Assembly (NCBI GenBank): GCA_027422505.1
Contig: JAPQWV010000306.1
Coordinates: forward strand, 248,001 to 312,000
Direction of reading: 5' to 3'
Source: Craterostigma plantagineum
Taxonomy: Eukaryota > Streptophyta > Magnoliopsida > Lamiales > Linderniaceae
Length of the DNA: 64,000 nucleotides
Below are positions 44,052 through 55,349 of the stretch, piece after piece. Position 1 is the first letter of the stretch. Every line of letters begins with the position of its first letter. The translations under genes and the position numbers were made by a program. The notes under the pieces are model-generated. The model made no database searches, was not told the origin of the DNA, and saw nothing but the letters and a program-made list of their open reading frames with translations.

Positions 44052-46157
44052 GTTGGGGAACTCTAGATCTCACGAGATCGAATTCCGGACGCAGCGGAAG
44101 TTTAAAATTTTTCTTGGGATCCCCATAAGGAGCCCCGAATCGCTTGGTTATATAAAGAAAATAAGCATGACATGGGGTTTTCGAAGCTTACCCTCGTCGC
44201 GAATATCACAAGCTCTCGCTTTGCCGTCCCGGTTGTCGTAGTCCGCTGAGCAATGTCGTGACCTCTCTGAGCTCCAACGCCTTGGCAAGATCATCACGCC
44301 GACCCCGGGATGTATCCAAATTCCACCTCCTCCCAATGATGGCTAGAGAGGCGGGGAAGATGTTTTATAAGAGATATGTTTGTGTTTGTGTGTTCGATTT
44401 ACTAAAAACTCAAACACACTTAAGTTTTTGTCAAAGGAAAAACTCATATGCTCTCATCTCTCTCTAAACTTAAATTTAGAGTGAGAAATAAGCTAGGTTT
44501 AATCATGGAAGAAATTAGCAAGTCCTTAGCTGAAAATCAAATTTTCAACAATGAAAATGACTAAGTTTGACAAAATTGAATCAGGTCCAACATGACTCAA
44601 ATTTGTTTGATTCCCTTGATTTTAAAAAATCAAATGGCTAGATATTGTCCACAAATCTACAAAAAAAAACTATGGACGAATTTGGACCTGATTTGGACAT
44701 ATTTTGACCAAAAACTGTCGGTTCACGGCCTCATGCATAGCCCTTCACAGCCGTGACTTGGGGCTGTGGCTTGAGCCACTCTCTGGTCGTGACGCTTGCG
44801 ACAGTTTCGTATTTCTCTCCGATCTAGGGGTAAACGATGTTCGATGGACCTGAAAATTTTATCCACAGAAAGTAGACTCACCATAATCTATTCTGACCAA
44901 AGGCATTCTCCATCCAAAGTCTAGATTCAGAGATATGAATTTATGAATTCGTTGCTACTTTTCAGGCGGGCTTCACAACCGTGACGACCCTTGCTCGTGG
45001 TGTGAACCCTATCTACGCTTCATTCTTAATTGTTTTGTTTCGAGAATCTAAGCCCACGTAAATATAGTTTCTAAAACTTTATTTGACGTTTTATTAACGA
45101 CTCCAAGCTCGTTAAATAATAACACGTCTCACTTTATCAGATATTGTCTCAGTGATCCTTTTTAACCGCGACTCTCTTGGTTCGTCTCAACCCGGCAAGG
45201 GAGGAATCCATGAATTTGGTAAGCACCTAGCCAATCCCGTGGAACCGAATAGATCCCCTGTTGAGTACGATATTCGATCTACGAACCGACTATTAATTAT
45301 CGTCGTACATATAGACCCTTCACTTATGTTCCGGTCGGGTGAGAGCCATGAAAATGTCAAACTCACTAACCCGACACTCTGTCTAATTTTGTGACGACGA
45401 AATTACTAAACTACACTCCACGTGCCACGTGAGTTAGTTTTTATACTTTGCAAATATTTCGTAATTCCTCGTCCCCGAATACGTATAGGAAATATACCTC
45501 GATTACTTGCGAGGTTGTAAATCCCTCACGACTGTCAATGCCATAATTACGCTTCTTGTCAAGATCGCATGTCACCGCTGACCCATGTTCAACCTCGAAT
45601 AAGGCGGGCCTGGAAGACAAGTAAGGACCCCAAAGCCAACTCTGTCAATGACCCTTCGGTCTAAGGTCCACGCACACTGTTATAGTCAATCAATCGATCG
45701 TTGACACTCAGCGAGTAATTAGCCATGTGATCGTCGATTACGAGTCGTGTCCAAATATAAGTTAATCCCCGATTCAACTCATATCGATGTTACGACCTCC
45801 CACTTCCCAAGTGAATGGTTGGCACAACCATTTTAGAGTCGTCAACAAATAAGTCATGATCGACATTCAGTCACCCTACCGAAGTCTAAGACTTATGGAC
45901 TAATTTAACATTTGAATACTGGCGCCCCCCTCTCATCCCGTGAGAATCGATGACTAAACCCGTAATATGTGATTTATTTATTACCGTCTCACCGGATGCT
46001 TAGTAAGACTAGATAGATTAATAATTAATATGCCTTTTGTAAATTCCATAAATAAATATTTGAGTACAATATCCAAATATTAAAGTGAGATAATAGGTTC
46101 ATGTTTATGCCTTACTCATTACATCATTGAATGGCATTCCGAGGGCATATCCCCAAC
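44052..46157 (-). repeat. Copia LTR (about 2.1 kb) with internal sequence on both sides
   Basis: On the minus strand it begins TGTTGGGGATATGCCC after the purine run AAGTGGGAGAT and ends GAGTTCCCCAACA before a primer-binding site. An LTR with a polypurine tract upstream and a primer-binding site downstream lies between two internal regions, as in a tandem array. Around 44720-44840 it carries ACGGCC/GCCGTGAC palindromes and a 44-bp block also found at 58090-58133. Confidence 0.78.
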
Positions 46158-46837
46158 AATCTCCCACTTCCACTCGGTGCCATATGTTGTATGTATCTAA
46201 TACTCGTCTTCTAAAGACGTTATTCAGCACTGCTTGTATAAAAGGCACAGTCAATGGGTCGGCCACGTTTCCACAACGCTATGTCTTGCACGGCTAAGCA
46301 ACCATTTTTCAACGTACATGCAACATGTAATATTTCTTTCTTTTCTTCTGTCTGGATTAACTTTGAGACAAAGGTTTCCTGGCTAAAGTGATCATTTTGC
46401 TATTGTCGCACCACAATGGCAGCAGTAGACCCACAATGCCTGGAACTAATTTGAAGTTCTTCCAAGAAGACTTCAATATCCAAACTTATCTCTTATCTCC
46501 CATGTATTTATCTGCCCCCGCGCGCATGGTTTACTTGGGAGTCGATCTGTGTAAGTCAGATTTAGTGAGCTTAATTGCAACAACAAAAAAGGTTTACTCA
46601 GAGTCAAAGCCCACAATTTAAGACTCAACATTTTCCATACAAGCCTTGCTTCGTATGTTTCAAACAGTCTGTTAGATCTAATCATGACATGGTTCTCGTG
46701 CATAGAGTTCATCTACTCCCACAGAATAAGCCGTCTTCGCGCGTTTAACCATTATTGCTTGGTCAAGGATAGTGGGAGCTAATAACATATCCCTTCACTG
46801 CAGCAACCCCGTGCTCGACGTGTACTTTACAGCTTGC
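46158..46837 (-). pseudogene. Probable copia RNase H/3' internal fragment
   Basis: Immediately upstream (minus strand) of the copia polypurine tract. The phrase CAATGGGTCGGCCACGTTTC and the general layout agree with the RNase H end of plant copia elements with this LTR type, but frames are broken and I could not confirm catalytic residues. The 79-residue frame at 46473-46712 is not convincing. It ends abruptly at about 46837 against a truncated Tekay LTR. Confidence 0.45.
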
Positions 46838-47965
46838 AGCAATTCCCCACATTATTCAATTCGTGATGTTCAAGGTCTATTTCACGAGTCCACACGTTGC
46901 AACCCCATTTCACGATTCAATTTGCAAAATACAATTCGTGAAGCTCATGCTTAATACTCCCTAATAATATCATAACATTTTTAACGTTTAAAATTTTGAA
47001 ATTTTCGATCAAAATACTGTTCTTTTTCAGGAACAGTTTAAATGTCCCTACAATTCTGATTTTCAAAAATTCTCGACAACTATTTTTGTACCAACCCTAA
47101 TCTTATGTAGTTTTGAGCTTAGCAGTTTCTAAAACATACTAATATAGGCTTAGAAACATAAATTAAAGTAAGAAAATGTACTATCTTCCTTAGCTCAGTT
47201 TTAATATCATTTAAACTTAATCCTCTCAAACCCTCAATCGTAAGACTTATGTGAAATCTAAATAGATAATAGTTTTCGTGCTTAACATTTCCTAGATATA
47301 TAAATACATAGATGAAACACGAAATTAGAGTAAAAAGGTTATACCTATTCCAAGCTTTGAGTTCAGTTCGAATTCTCCTTTCTTCCTTAGACTTTGCTCT
47401 CGTCAACTTCTTTTATGATATGAATAAGTTTATTTTTTTCCTTGTTCTAATCCTACTTTCTGTGTAAGAGTTAACAAACGACAAGGGTATGTACTTTCTT
47501 AACAGTTATCTGATCTCAAGTAATGGTCGTTATAATATTATTATAACTATTCGTTTCCTTGTCAAGTGAACAAATTATACGATAATACTATATCCTAGCT
47601 CCATGTAATACCATTATAATATTTTATAGATTTCCCTTCTAGCTAAGTAATTCAATTTTTCATTAATCCTACCTCCTAGCTCTTTGTTCCATTTCTTTCT
47701 CATTCTAATCGATTATCAGGAAAATCTTATAACTTGACATTCTTATTTACATGGTGTATATAGTTCGAAACCCTAAATTGGTAATTAGCTCCTTCTTAAA
47801 ATTACATATCTTAATTGAATCCTTTCCCAAGTCTCAACTCAATTTTTACTAAGTTAGACTTTCATTATAGCATATAATTAAATAAGTAGTAATATGCAGT
47901 CACGTAGACATTTAATATGCAAGCAAATTTATTGGCCAACTTACTCGCGGGACCCGAGTATTACA
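46838..47965 (-). repeat. Truncated 3' LTR of the Tekay element
   Basis: On the minus strand it starts TGTAATACTCGGGTCCCGCG after the purine-rich TATAGGGGGA and matches 57045-59419 (minus its insertion) until about 46838, where copia sequence begins. About 1.7 kb of its U5 side is missing, so the right-hand target-site duplication TCCAC at 59420 has no partner here. Confidence 0.85.
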
Positions 47966-47989
47966 TCCCCCTATAAAAGAGATTTTTCC

Positions 47990-48490
47990 CTCGAAATCAG
48001 GTAGGAAGAAACAGTTCATGGTAACGGTTCCTCATATCATCTTCCCGTTCCCACGTAGCTTCTTCTATCAACTGATTTTGCCACAGCACTTTTACTAATG
48101 GAATTTCCTTATTTCTTAAGCACTTCACTTCATACATCGATATTTTCACTGGCTTTTCCTCGTAGCTCAAATTTGGCTTGAGTTGTTGGTGAAAAGCTTC
48201 ATTACTCAGCACATGGCTAGGATCTGCGATGTATTTTCACAGAGTTGATATATGAAAGACGTCGTGAACTTGACCTAATGAACTTGGTAATTCTAATTGA
48301 TAGGCTACTTCGCCGTCCTTTCTGAGTATCCGGAATGGTCCTATGTATCTTGGGCTCAACTTGCCCTTCTTCCCGAATCGCTTCACGCCCTTCACTGGAG
48401 ACACTTCAGGAATACCCAGTCATCGACTGCAAATTCTAAAGGCCTATGCTTTTGGTCTGTGTAGCTTTTCTGTCTACTCTGGGCTGTTTT
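47990..48490 (-). pseudogene. Integrase C-terminus and chromodomain (Tekay)
   Basis: The open part at 47997-48212 carries YEVKCLRNKEIPLVKVLWQN and EEATWEREDDMRNRYHELF, a type I-like chromodomain with the aromatic and acidic positions expected in Tekay elements; it would steer integration through histone marks. Upstream, off-frame pieces spell [19 protein letters not shown] (about 48330-48385), the conserved GPF/Y-like integrase tail. Two or more frameshifts separate the parts. The stop before 47997 is about 30 bp from the polypurine tract. Confidence 0.88.
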
Positions 48491-49260
48491 CAATCTTTCT
48501 CGTATCTTTGAATGGCTTTCGTCATTTCTTGTACCATGTCGGGGCGTAACACTGCTCGTTCTCCAACTTCATCCCAATGAATTAGAGATCTGCATTTGCA
48601 TCCGTACAAAGCTTCGTATGGAGCCATTTCGATAGTCGCATGATAGCTATTATTATATGAGAACTCGATCAGTGGAAGATACCAGCTCCAATTCCTTTTG
48701 AAGTCGAGCACGCAGGCTGTCAACATGTTCTCCAGCATCTGGATGGTTCGTTCTGACTGCCCGTCTATTTGGGGATGATAGGCAGTACTGAATGATAAAT
48801 TGGTTCCCATGGCCTTCTGCAAATTCATCCAAAATTTTATCAGGAAACTTGAGTCTCTACCGGAAAATTGACATTGGGACTCCGAGAAGCCGCGTAATTT
48901 CTTGAATATACAGTTCTGGATATTGTTCAAAAGAAAACATCGCACTGATTGGTAAAAAATGAGCGGATTTGCTCAGTCGATCAACTATGTCCCATATAAC
49001 ATCGTGACCTTTCACGGTTTTCGGCAAGCCAACAACATCGTGATGTCGTGACCCTTCCGGTTGCTAGTGCTCCGTTTTATCTGTTGGCAATCAGACATTG
49101 ACTTACAAACGTCGTTATTCCTCTTTTCATCCCCAGGCACCAATAGTTGCATCGTAGGTCTCTATACATTTTCGTCGCTCCTAGGTGAATTGAGTAAACC
49201 GTAGTATGTGCCTCCATCATGATAGTTTTTCGAAGTTCCGTGTCATTAGGGACGTACTAT
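48490..49260 (-). pseudogene. Integrase zinc-binding and catalytic region (Tekay)
   Basis: The frame 48490-48945 contains FWMNLQKAMGTNLSFSTAYH, PQIDGQSERTIQMLENML, and YNNSYHATIEMAPYEALYG, which includes the last catalytic acid (LENML region) and the conserved ELP.IEFSYNN block. Above it, broken frames at about 49080-49230 give IHLGATKMYRDLRCNYW and MKRGITTFVSQCL, the HHCC zinc-binding part. The middle (about 48950-49070) is badly degraded. Integrase would join cDNA ends to the target; this copy cannot encode it. Confidence 0.88.
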
Positions 49261-49289
49261 CAATTTCTATAGTATAAGTTCCCATCGTC

Positions 49290-49990
49290 TCATGTTTCAA
49301 AATCTGATAATCTTTGTTCCGCTTGTGTTTCCCTAATTTTCAAATATAGCTCATCATTCCCTTGCGCCTTCGTAATTTGCTCCATTAATGTTGGTTGGAG
49401 GGTTAACGCTGCTAGCCTTGTTTCGATTACGCCCATTTGTATCATTTCTACTTCAAGCCTTAATAATTCAGTATTCACAGTCTTGCGACTTAAAGCATCC
49501 GCCACTACATTTGCCTTTTCCGGATGGTAGCTAATTATGCAGTCGTAGTCCTTGACCAATTCGAGTCATCGTCGTTGTCTCATGTTCAACTCCTTCTGCG
49601 TGAAGAAGTACTTTAGGCTCTTGTGGTCTGTGAAGATATCGCATCGCTCTCCGTTAGGTAATGCCTCCAGATTTTGAGAGCGAAGACTACCGTGGCAAGC
49701 TCTAAGTCGTGCGTCTGTAGTTTTTCTCATAATCGTTTAGCCGTCGGTAGGCGTATGCGGCCACGTTCCCATTCTGCATTAGGACACATCCTAAACCGTT
49801 CTTTGATGCGGCACTATAAACAGAAAATCCTCCAGCCCCCGTGGGTATCGTCAAGACCAGGGCCAAAGTGAGCCGCTTCTTTAGTTCTTGAAAACTCTGC
49901 TTGCACTCGTCGCTCCAATGAAATGGAGTATTCTTCTTCGTCAAAGCTTCGTTAGTGTTGAGGCGATCTTCGAGAAATCTTTGATGAATT
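49290..49990 (-). pseudogene. RNase H region (Tekay)
   Basis: The N-terminal part (49702-49944) reads FHWSDECKQSFQELKKRL and GGFSVYSAASKNGLGCVLMQ, where the first catalytic Asp of the usual VYSDAS is Ala. The C-terminal part (49290-49559) reads DYDCIISYHPEKANVVADAL, SRK, then the linker to integrase. Between them, off-frame sequence gives FTDHKSLKYFFTQKELN. Confidence 0.88.
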
Positions 49991-50620
49991 TTCTGTAGTG
50001 TACCGCTAGTCCAAAAATGCTACGTACTTCAGACCAAAATTATTATTGCTTCTATCTTAATCGGATCTACAGAGATTCCTGCCCCTGAAATGATGTGTCC
50101 AAGAAATGCTACTTGGTTCAACCAAAATTTGCATTTCTTAAACTTAGCGTACAACTGCTTTTCTCGTAGTATTTCGAGGACGATCTTTAAATGTCATACA
50201 TGTTCTTCCATTGTCCTTGAATAGATAAGGATGTCATCTATAAATACGATGACAAAGTTGTCTAGGATTGGCTTGAATACGCCATTCATCAGATCCATGA
50301 AGGCTGCCGGTGCGTTAGTCAGCCGAAAGGCATCACTAAAAACTCGTAATGGTCGTATCGGGTGCTGAATGCCGTCTTTGGGATATCCTCTTCATGAATC
50401 TTCAGCTGATGGTACACCGAACATAAATATGTCTTTGAAAATACTATTGACTTGTAATTGGTCAAATAAGTCAATCGATCCTTGGCAAGGGATACTTGTT
50501 CTTGATTGTGATCTTGTTCATTTCTCTATAATCGATACATAAACGCATCGACCCATCTTTCTTCTTTACAAACAGAACTGCGCTCCTCGGGGAGAAAGCT
50601 TGGTTGGATAAATCCTTTCC
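49990..50620 (-). pseudogene. Reverse transcriptase palm (Tekay)
   Basis: Off-frame pieces include [20 protein letters not shown] near 50285-50350 and [20 protein letters not shown] near 50205-50265; FIDD is the catalytic motif and is intact. Near 50526-50580 the [11 protein letters not shown] and CIDYREM-like pieces are one base out of frame with the preceding segment. It would copy RNA into DNA. Confidence 0.9.
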
Positions 50621-51260
50621 GAAGTAACTCATCTAATTGTTCTTTCAACTCTTTCAATTCGGTAGGTGCTAATCGATAAGGAGCCTTCGAGATCGGCACA
50701 ACTCCTGGTATTAGATCAATAGTAAATTGGGTCTCCCGATTAGGAGGGAGTCCTGGTAGATCTTCGGGAAATACTTCAAGGAATTCTTGTACTACAGGTT
50801 CTTCTTCTAGTTTCGGGAGTGAATGTTCCTCCGTTGTTATTGCAAACACAAAGTAGGCTTCGCATCCTGCCTTGATCAGTCGTTGGGCCTTCATTGCTGA
50901 AATTTTAGAAATATTCCCGCCCTTCCTGGTTCTCGTGAAAGTAAAGGACTCAGTTTCTTTCAGCTTGAATGTGACTTTCTTCAGGTTGCAGTCGACAACA
51001 GCCCCGTACTTCGACAACCAGTCCATTCCAAGAATTACTTCACAATCATTCATTGGAATCACTATCAAATCAACATGCAGTTCTTGTTTGTTAACACTAG
51101 GCAGTCTCGCCGAATCTGGTTGGCTCGGGTAGAAGCTCCATGCGGGATTGTTACAATGTACTCATAGTTAGCTTGGTGAGGTGTAACACCGAGTCTCGCC
51201 ACGTAGTTAGTAGATTCAAATGACTTCGTGGCTCCTGAATCTACTAAAATGCATGTTTGG
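50526..51260 (-). pseudogene. Protease and RT N-terminus (Tekay)
   Basis: The protease active site DSGATKSFESTNYVARL lies at about 51190-51243 in a frame different from gag. The open frame 50526-51068 continues with ILGMDWLSKYGAVVDCNLKK, the protease end typical of Ty3 elements, then the linker VVQEFLEVFPEDLPGLPPNR and TIDLIPGVVPISKAPYRLAP, the start of reverse transcriptase. The frame is lost after KGFIQPS by a one-base change. The aspartic protease would cut the polyprotein. Confidence 0.9.
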
Positions 51261-51279
51261 GGTTTGATGGATAAGGAGT

Positions 51280-52203
51280 GTACCTGCCACTACTGACGGG
51301 TTGTTCTCCCCCTCTTCCGATGTAAGCGTGTACACTCGTGCGGGTACTGTCTGTGGTCTAGCCTGGACCGTTGTTTGACTTCTAGAAGGATTTTCTGGGC
51401 ACACTCTTGGAAAATGCCCTTTTTCCCACATTTGAAGCAAGTAGCATTTTGGGAAAAACAAACGCCCACATGTCGTCGTGCACATCTTGGGCATACTTGT
51501 ACTGTTCGTGGAGTCTTCCTTGATTTAGATTAGGTTGTTGAGGTGATCCTTGACTGTTCTAGAAATTAGGCTTCTCGCCTTTTGCGCAAAACTGTTTCTT
51601 CCACGCTCCTCCACTCCACTGCGTTCCTTGCATGAACTTCCTCTTCATCTCTTGGGCTCCGATGATTCGCATTTCAGCTTGTTCCGCCACTAGGGCTCTC
51701 TCCGCTACTTGAGCATAAGTTAATCCCTGAACCCCGGCCATATTTACGTCTCTATATAACTCCGGCTTTAGGCCTTCTAGAAATCGCTCAACCTTCAGGG
51801 CATCGGTGCTCACATGTGTGTGGCAACCCTTGACAACTGCTCAAACTTCCTGATATATTCTGCCACGGTCATCGTCCCATGTCGAAGGTTGATGAACTCG
51901 TTCATATGCTATGCTCGTACATGGGCGGTGAAGTATTTGCTTCTAAATAGCTCCTTAAAACTATCAAACTCATTGTCATACGGTCTTCGATTGCCAGGAT
52001 GGTATCCCGCCAATGACCTGCACTCCCTCTCAGCAGAAATGCAACACATAAGACTTTTCCTTGTCCAGGAATGCGGCTTTACTGAAACAAGCTTTCTAAC
52101 ATTCTAAGCCAATCCTCTGCTGACGTGGGGTCAATTGCTCTTCGAAAGTAGGAGGATTCAACTTTCGAAACCTTTCTCATACTATCTTTACTTTCTCTGC
52201 TCA
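51280..52203 (-). pseudogene. gag capsid and zinc knuckle, 3' part (Tekay)
   Basis: From high to low: RRAIDPTSAEDWLRMLESLF near 52090-52150; frame pieces of the capsid around 51810-52080; VERFLEGLKPELYRDVNMAG and LTYAQVAERALVAEQAEMRI (51559-51813), typical of the Retrotrans_gag fold; then ATCFKCGKKG near 51420-51450 and EKGHFPRVCPEN one base out of frame, so the CCHC knuckle is split by a one-base indel. Several stops occur in the capsid part. Gag would form the particle and bind RNA. The 5' piece of the same gene lies beyond the solo LTR. Confidence 0.88.
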
Positions 52204-52208
52204 CGAAG

Positions 52209-55018
52209 TGTGGGCCCGCCATCTACTTACCATTTCTAATGCTAACTTACGTGGCTAATGTAAGTATATAATATATAATACTCGAAAACGTGAGTAAAAT
52301 TTTTCCTTTTATATAAAGGAATCCGTTCTGTACAAGTCAAAATATCGCTCCCAACCTATTTACATAGGATGGTTTCATAATGTCAATAAAAAGATTCCTA
52401 ACTTCCGCCCCACGGGTCGCATTCATGTACACACCACCCTCAAAAGTCACTGGAAGCTTCAAAAGATAGCCCTGCCGTCGTTAGCGATCACGTACCGTGG
52501 TCGCGCGTACCTACAACACATAAAATATGGGATGAGGTATAAAGCTCAGTAAGTAGGAATGATACATGTCGTGCACGTATCTCATTTGCAAAGGCATCCG
52601 CGCCAATGCATTCAGACCCTAATAGGATCAAACTAAATCTCATATCTCTCAGGGCCCTTGACTGACTTACTATGCACCATTTTCAGAGCTCAAATCCAAT
52701 AAGGACAATTGGTCCAGCAATCCACAAAGGGTGACGAACCCTAAAATACCAGTCATGCATTTCGGTCCAATTCGCACTCGGATGCATGACGGCCCGCCAT
52801 TCGGCCCAATGGGTACTTGCTGTTCCGCGGACGCTCACGCTGGTAGCCCACTTCGGGGTCGCCACCAGAGATACCCTCGGTGTCGTTGCGACCCTCGAAT
52901 CGCCTCCTCCAGGTCGCACCTACCGCAATTCACGGCATTCTGTCCAAATAATAAAAATATATCCGACGACGTACCGGGTTGTCATGGTGTCATAGAAGCA
53001 GTCCAGACTCAACTATGAGTCGACATCAGATGCCTATATCGGCTAATATCCATCGCTTTCAAGCGACATTATACCATGCATACTCTTATCTCAAAATTCT
53101 CGTGCATGTCGTGTATGCATGTGTTCATGCTCATGTAAACAATACTAAAATGCATGCTATATCATCATATATAGCAAATAGTTCACATAATCTCATATAA
53201 GCAGATATACGTAATTCATGTTAGTACAAACAATTTATGTGTTGTAGTTGAAATTCCCACTTACCTGGTATCCTTAGCTTATTTAATCTTATCGTACTGT
53301 AAGTCGTAATCTTCAAACCCTAGATATAGGAACATATAAAAATTAGGGTTTGTTAGTCTAATTTAAATTTCATGAAATTGGCTTAATTTGAAAACCCTAG
53401 TTTCGACTTTTGTAATTTCGAAACCCTAAAATTTCGAGCTTTGTCTTAAGTTGGAAAATAATATTTTGAACTTCATAAGGATTTCGATACAAATTTTAAG
53501 TTTGGTTAATGGTCGATGTTCTAAATTCCTAATGGATTTCGACATTATACATATCAGGGAAGATCTCGATATGGAACTAAAGTAGACCTCAACATTTTGG
53601 AAATAAACTTCGAGCTATGTGACTTCAAGAGATTATATATACAAAAACTTCGATATTTAATCAAATCAATACACAATGATCTCAAAAAATGCATCTTGAT
53701 ATAGCATCTGGGATTTCGATGCCACATAGATTTCGATATCTATATCAAAATAGTTCTCGACACTACACTAAAAATCTTGATGTTTATTGCATGAATAAAT
53801 CTCGACATATTACATGCCTAGATTTTGATGCCACATAAATTCCGATATGAACTATAAGATAGGATCTCGATATTTGTTATAATTTCAATATGCTTCTTCG
53901 AGATTATATATAAGGATTTCGAAATGTGTTTCGACATGATAACTAGTAATTCGACATTCTTGACTACTTATGAAGGTCTCGATATCATTCCTACACTACC
54001 AATAAGGTTTCGAGATTTATTAACTGGAACATCATATCTCACAAAAACAATCTTTTGTACAAAATTCATCTAAGCTTCGATTAAAAAGACATCTTCTCAA
54101 GAAGAATACGAATACCAGATGAATTTAAAATCTTTAAGGCACGTTAGTTTTTCGAAAGTCAAAACCTTGTTCCAAAACATAAATTCATGCAGATTTTTGT
54201 GTTGTTAAATACCTTAACATGTTAAAACTGAACGAAATTTAAAGTCAGGATGAGAAATGATACCCCTTCCTAAGCCTTACGGATGTTTACTGTCTTGTTT
54301 CCTCCCTGTACTTAATTCCTTCAAAGGTTTGTAAATGGATTACGTTTTCTTCTCTTCACAATTCTTATCTAATTATTGCGTGTAGAATAAGCAAATGACG
54401 TTGAATGTTATATTAATACTTATCTAGTTGTCATAAGTAAGACTCTTATAATATTATTATACTAAGCACTTTTCCTTAAGCTAAGAAATCGTACTCTAGA
54501 ATTTCCGAATTTCAATGTTTCGAAATCTACTTGTTCGTAGATCTCTAACTTCGATTATTTAATTTTGAAATCGACCCCCTCTCGAAAATTATAAATCTCG
54601 AGGCTCAAGAATTTCGAGATTTATAGATCTCGAGATTCTCTTATTCGACATTCATTCTACTTGTATTCTAAAGTCGGCTTTCTTCCAAAACTACAGATTT
54701 CGAGGTTAATTAACCAATACCAGGATTGTGAGATGTGTTTCGAAATTATTCCTACCAATTCATGGTTCCCCAAAACGTATTAACACTTAATATACTAAAT
54801 CAAATCTTCTAGGTCAGCATGTCATGTACTAGAAACCCTAAAACCAATAACTAACCTAAATTCAGTTAATTCTTCTACTTGGTTAGTAACCCTAATAGCA
54901 CCTAATTTTAAAGTCACGTTGACACATAAAATCATAAAAATATATTCCATGTAGTCATGCAAGTCACATAATATGTTTGCATATTTATTGGCCGGCTTAC
55001 TTACGGGACTCGGGAACA
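52209..55018 (-). repeat. Solo LTR (2810 bp) inserted in Tekay gag, TSD CGAAG
   Basis: On the minus strand it starts TGTTCCCGAGTCCCGTAAG and ends ATGGCGGGCCCACA. CGAAG flanks it at 52204-52208 and 55019-55023. Gag coding sequence continues on both sides. It is homologous to but clearly diverged from 55350-59419: shared U5 phrases include CACGTACCGTG and ACAACACATAAAATATGGGA. Its central zone (53390-54730) is full of TTTCGATAT, CTCGATAT and TTTCGA. No internal region remains, so LTR-LTR recombination is likely. Confidence 0.93.
52484..52504 (-). promoter_or_regulatory. U5 hairpin of the solo LTR
   Basis: GCGATCACG-TAC-CGTGGTCGC is a 9-bp stem with one weak position, at the same place relative to CCTACAACACATA as in the other LTRs. 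Confidence 0.5.
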
Positions 55019-55023
55019 CGAAG

Positions 55024-55333
55024 ATTCGTTGTTCTGTTGTCCGCCGTTGTTCCGCTGCTGAATTAATTCTTGTATTTTATTAGACTATCGACGGACTAAC
55101 TCCGTAAGTTGGAGAAGTGCCGCATCTCGATTATCGGTAGGGGCTGTGGGTTCCTTACCCTTATCTCCACCCTCACTCACCTCTTGTTCTACCCATCGTT
55201 CTTTTACCCTAATGTCCCCAAGGCCAATAAATCATGCAATACAGAAAATTCATAGAAACATAAAACTTACCGGCAAGGCCGCTTCCATGCTTTTGAGTGT
55301 GTGTACGTGGACAGTCTGCAGAACCTATAACTG
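55024..55333 (-). pseudogene. gag N-terminus and leader (Tekay)
   Basis: After the primer-binding site the leader ATAGGTTCTGCAGACTGTCC (about 55309-55328) matches the LARD leaders. The gag start then shows GDKGKEPTAPTDNRDAALLQ and LTELVRR (about 55080-55160), a stop, and SNKIQELIQQRNNGGQQNNE to the insertion point at 55023. The remainder of gag resumes at 52203. The short helix is comparable to the LARD gag fragments. Confidence 0.75.
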
Positions 55334-55349
55334 GAGCCTGATACCAACC
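55334..55349 (-). promoter_or_regulatory. Primer-binding site of the Tekay element
   Basis: Minus strand GGTTGGTATCAGGCTC follows the LTR end GGCGCCACA. It matches the initiator tRNA-Met site apart from a lost base near its 3' end. Confidence 0.75.

Noticed and set aside
52731..53018. 95-residue plus-strand frame in the solo LTR
   Set aside because: It lies wholly within the LTR's U5 half, with no homologue in the related LTR at 55350-59419.
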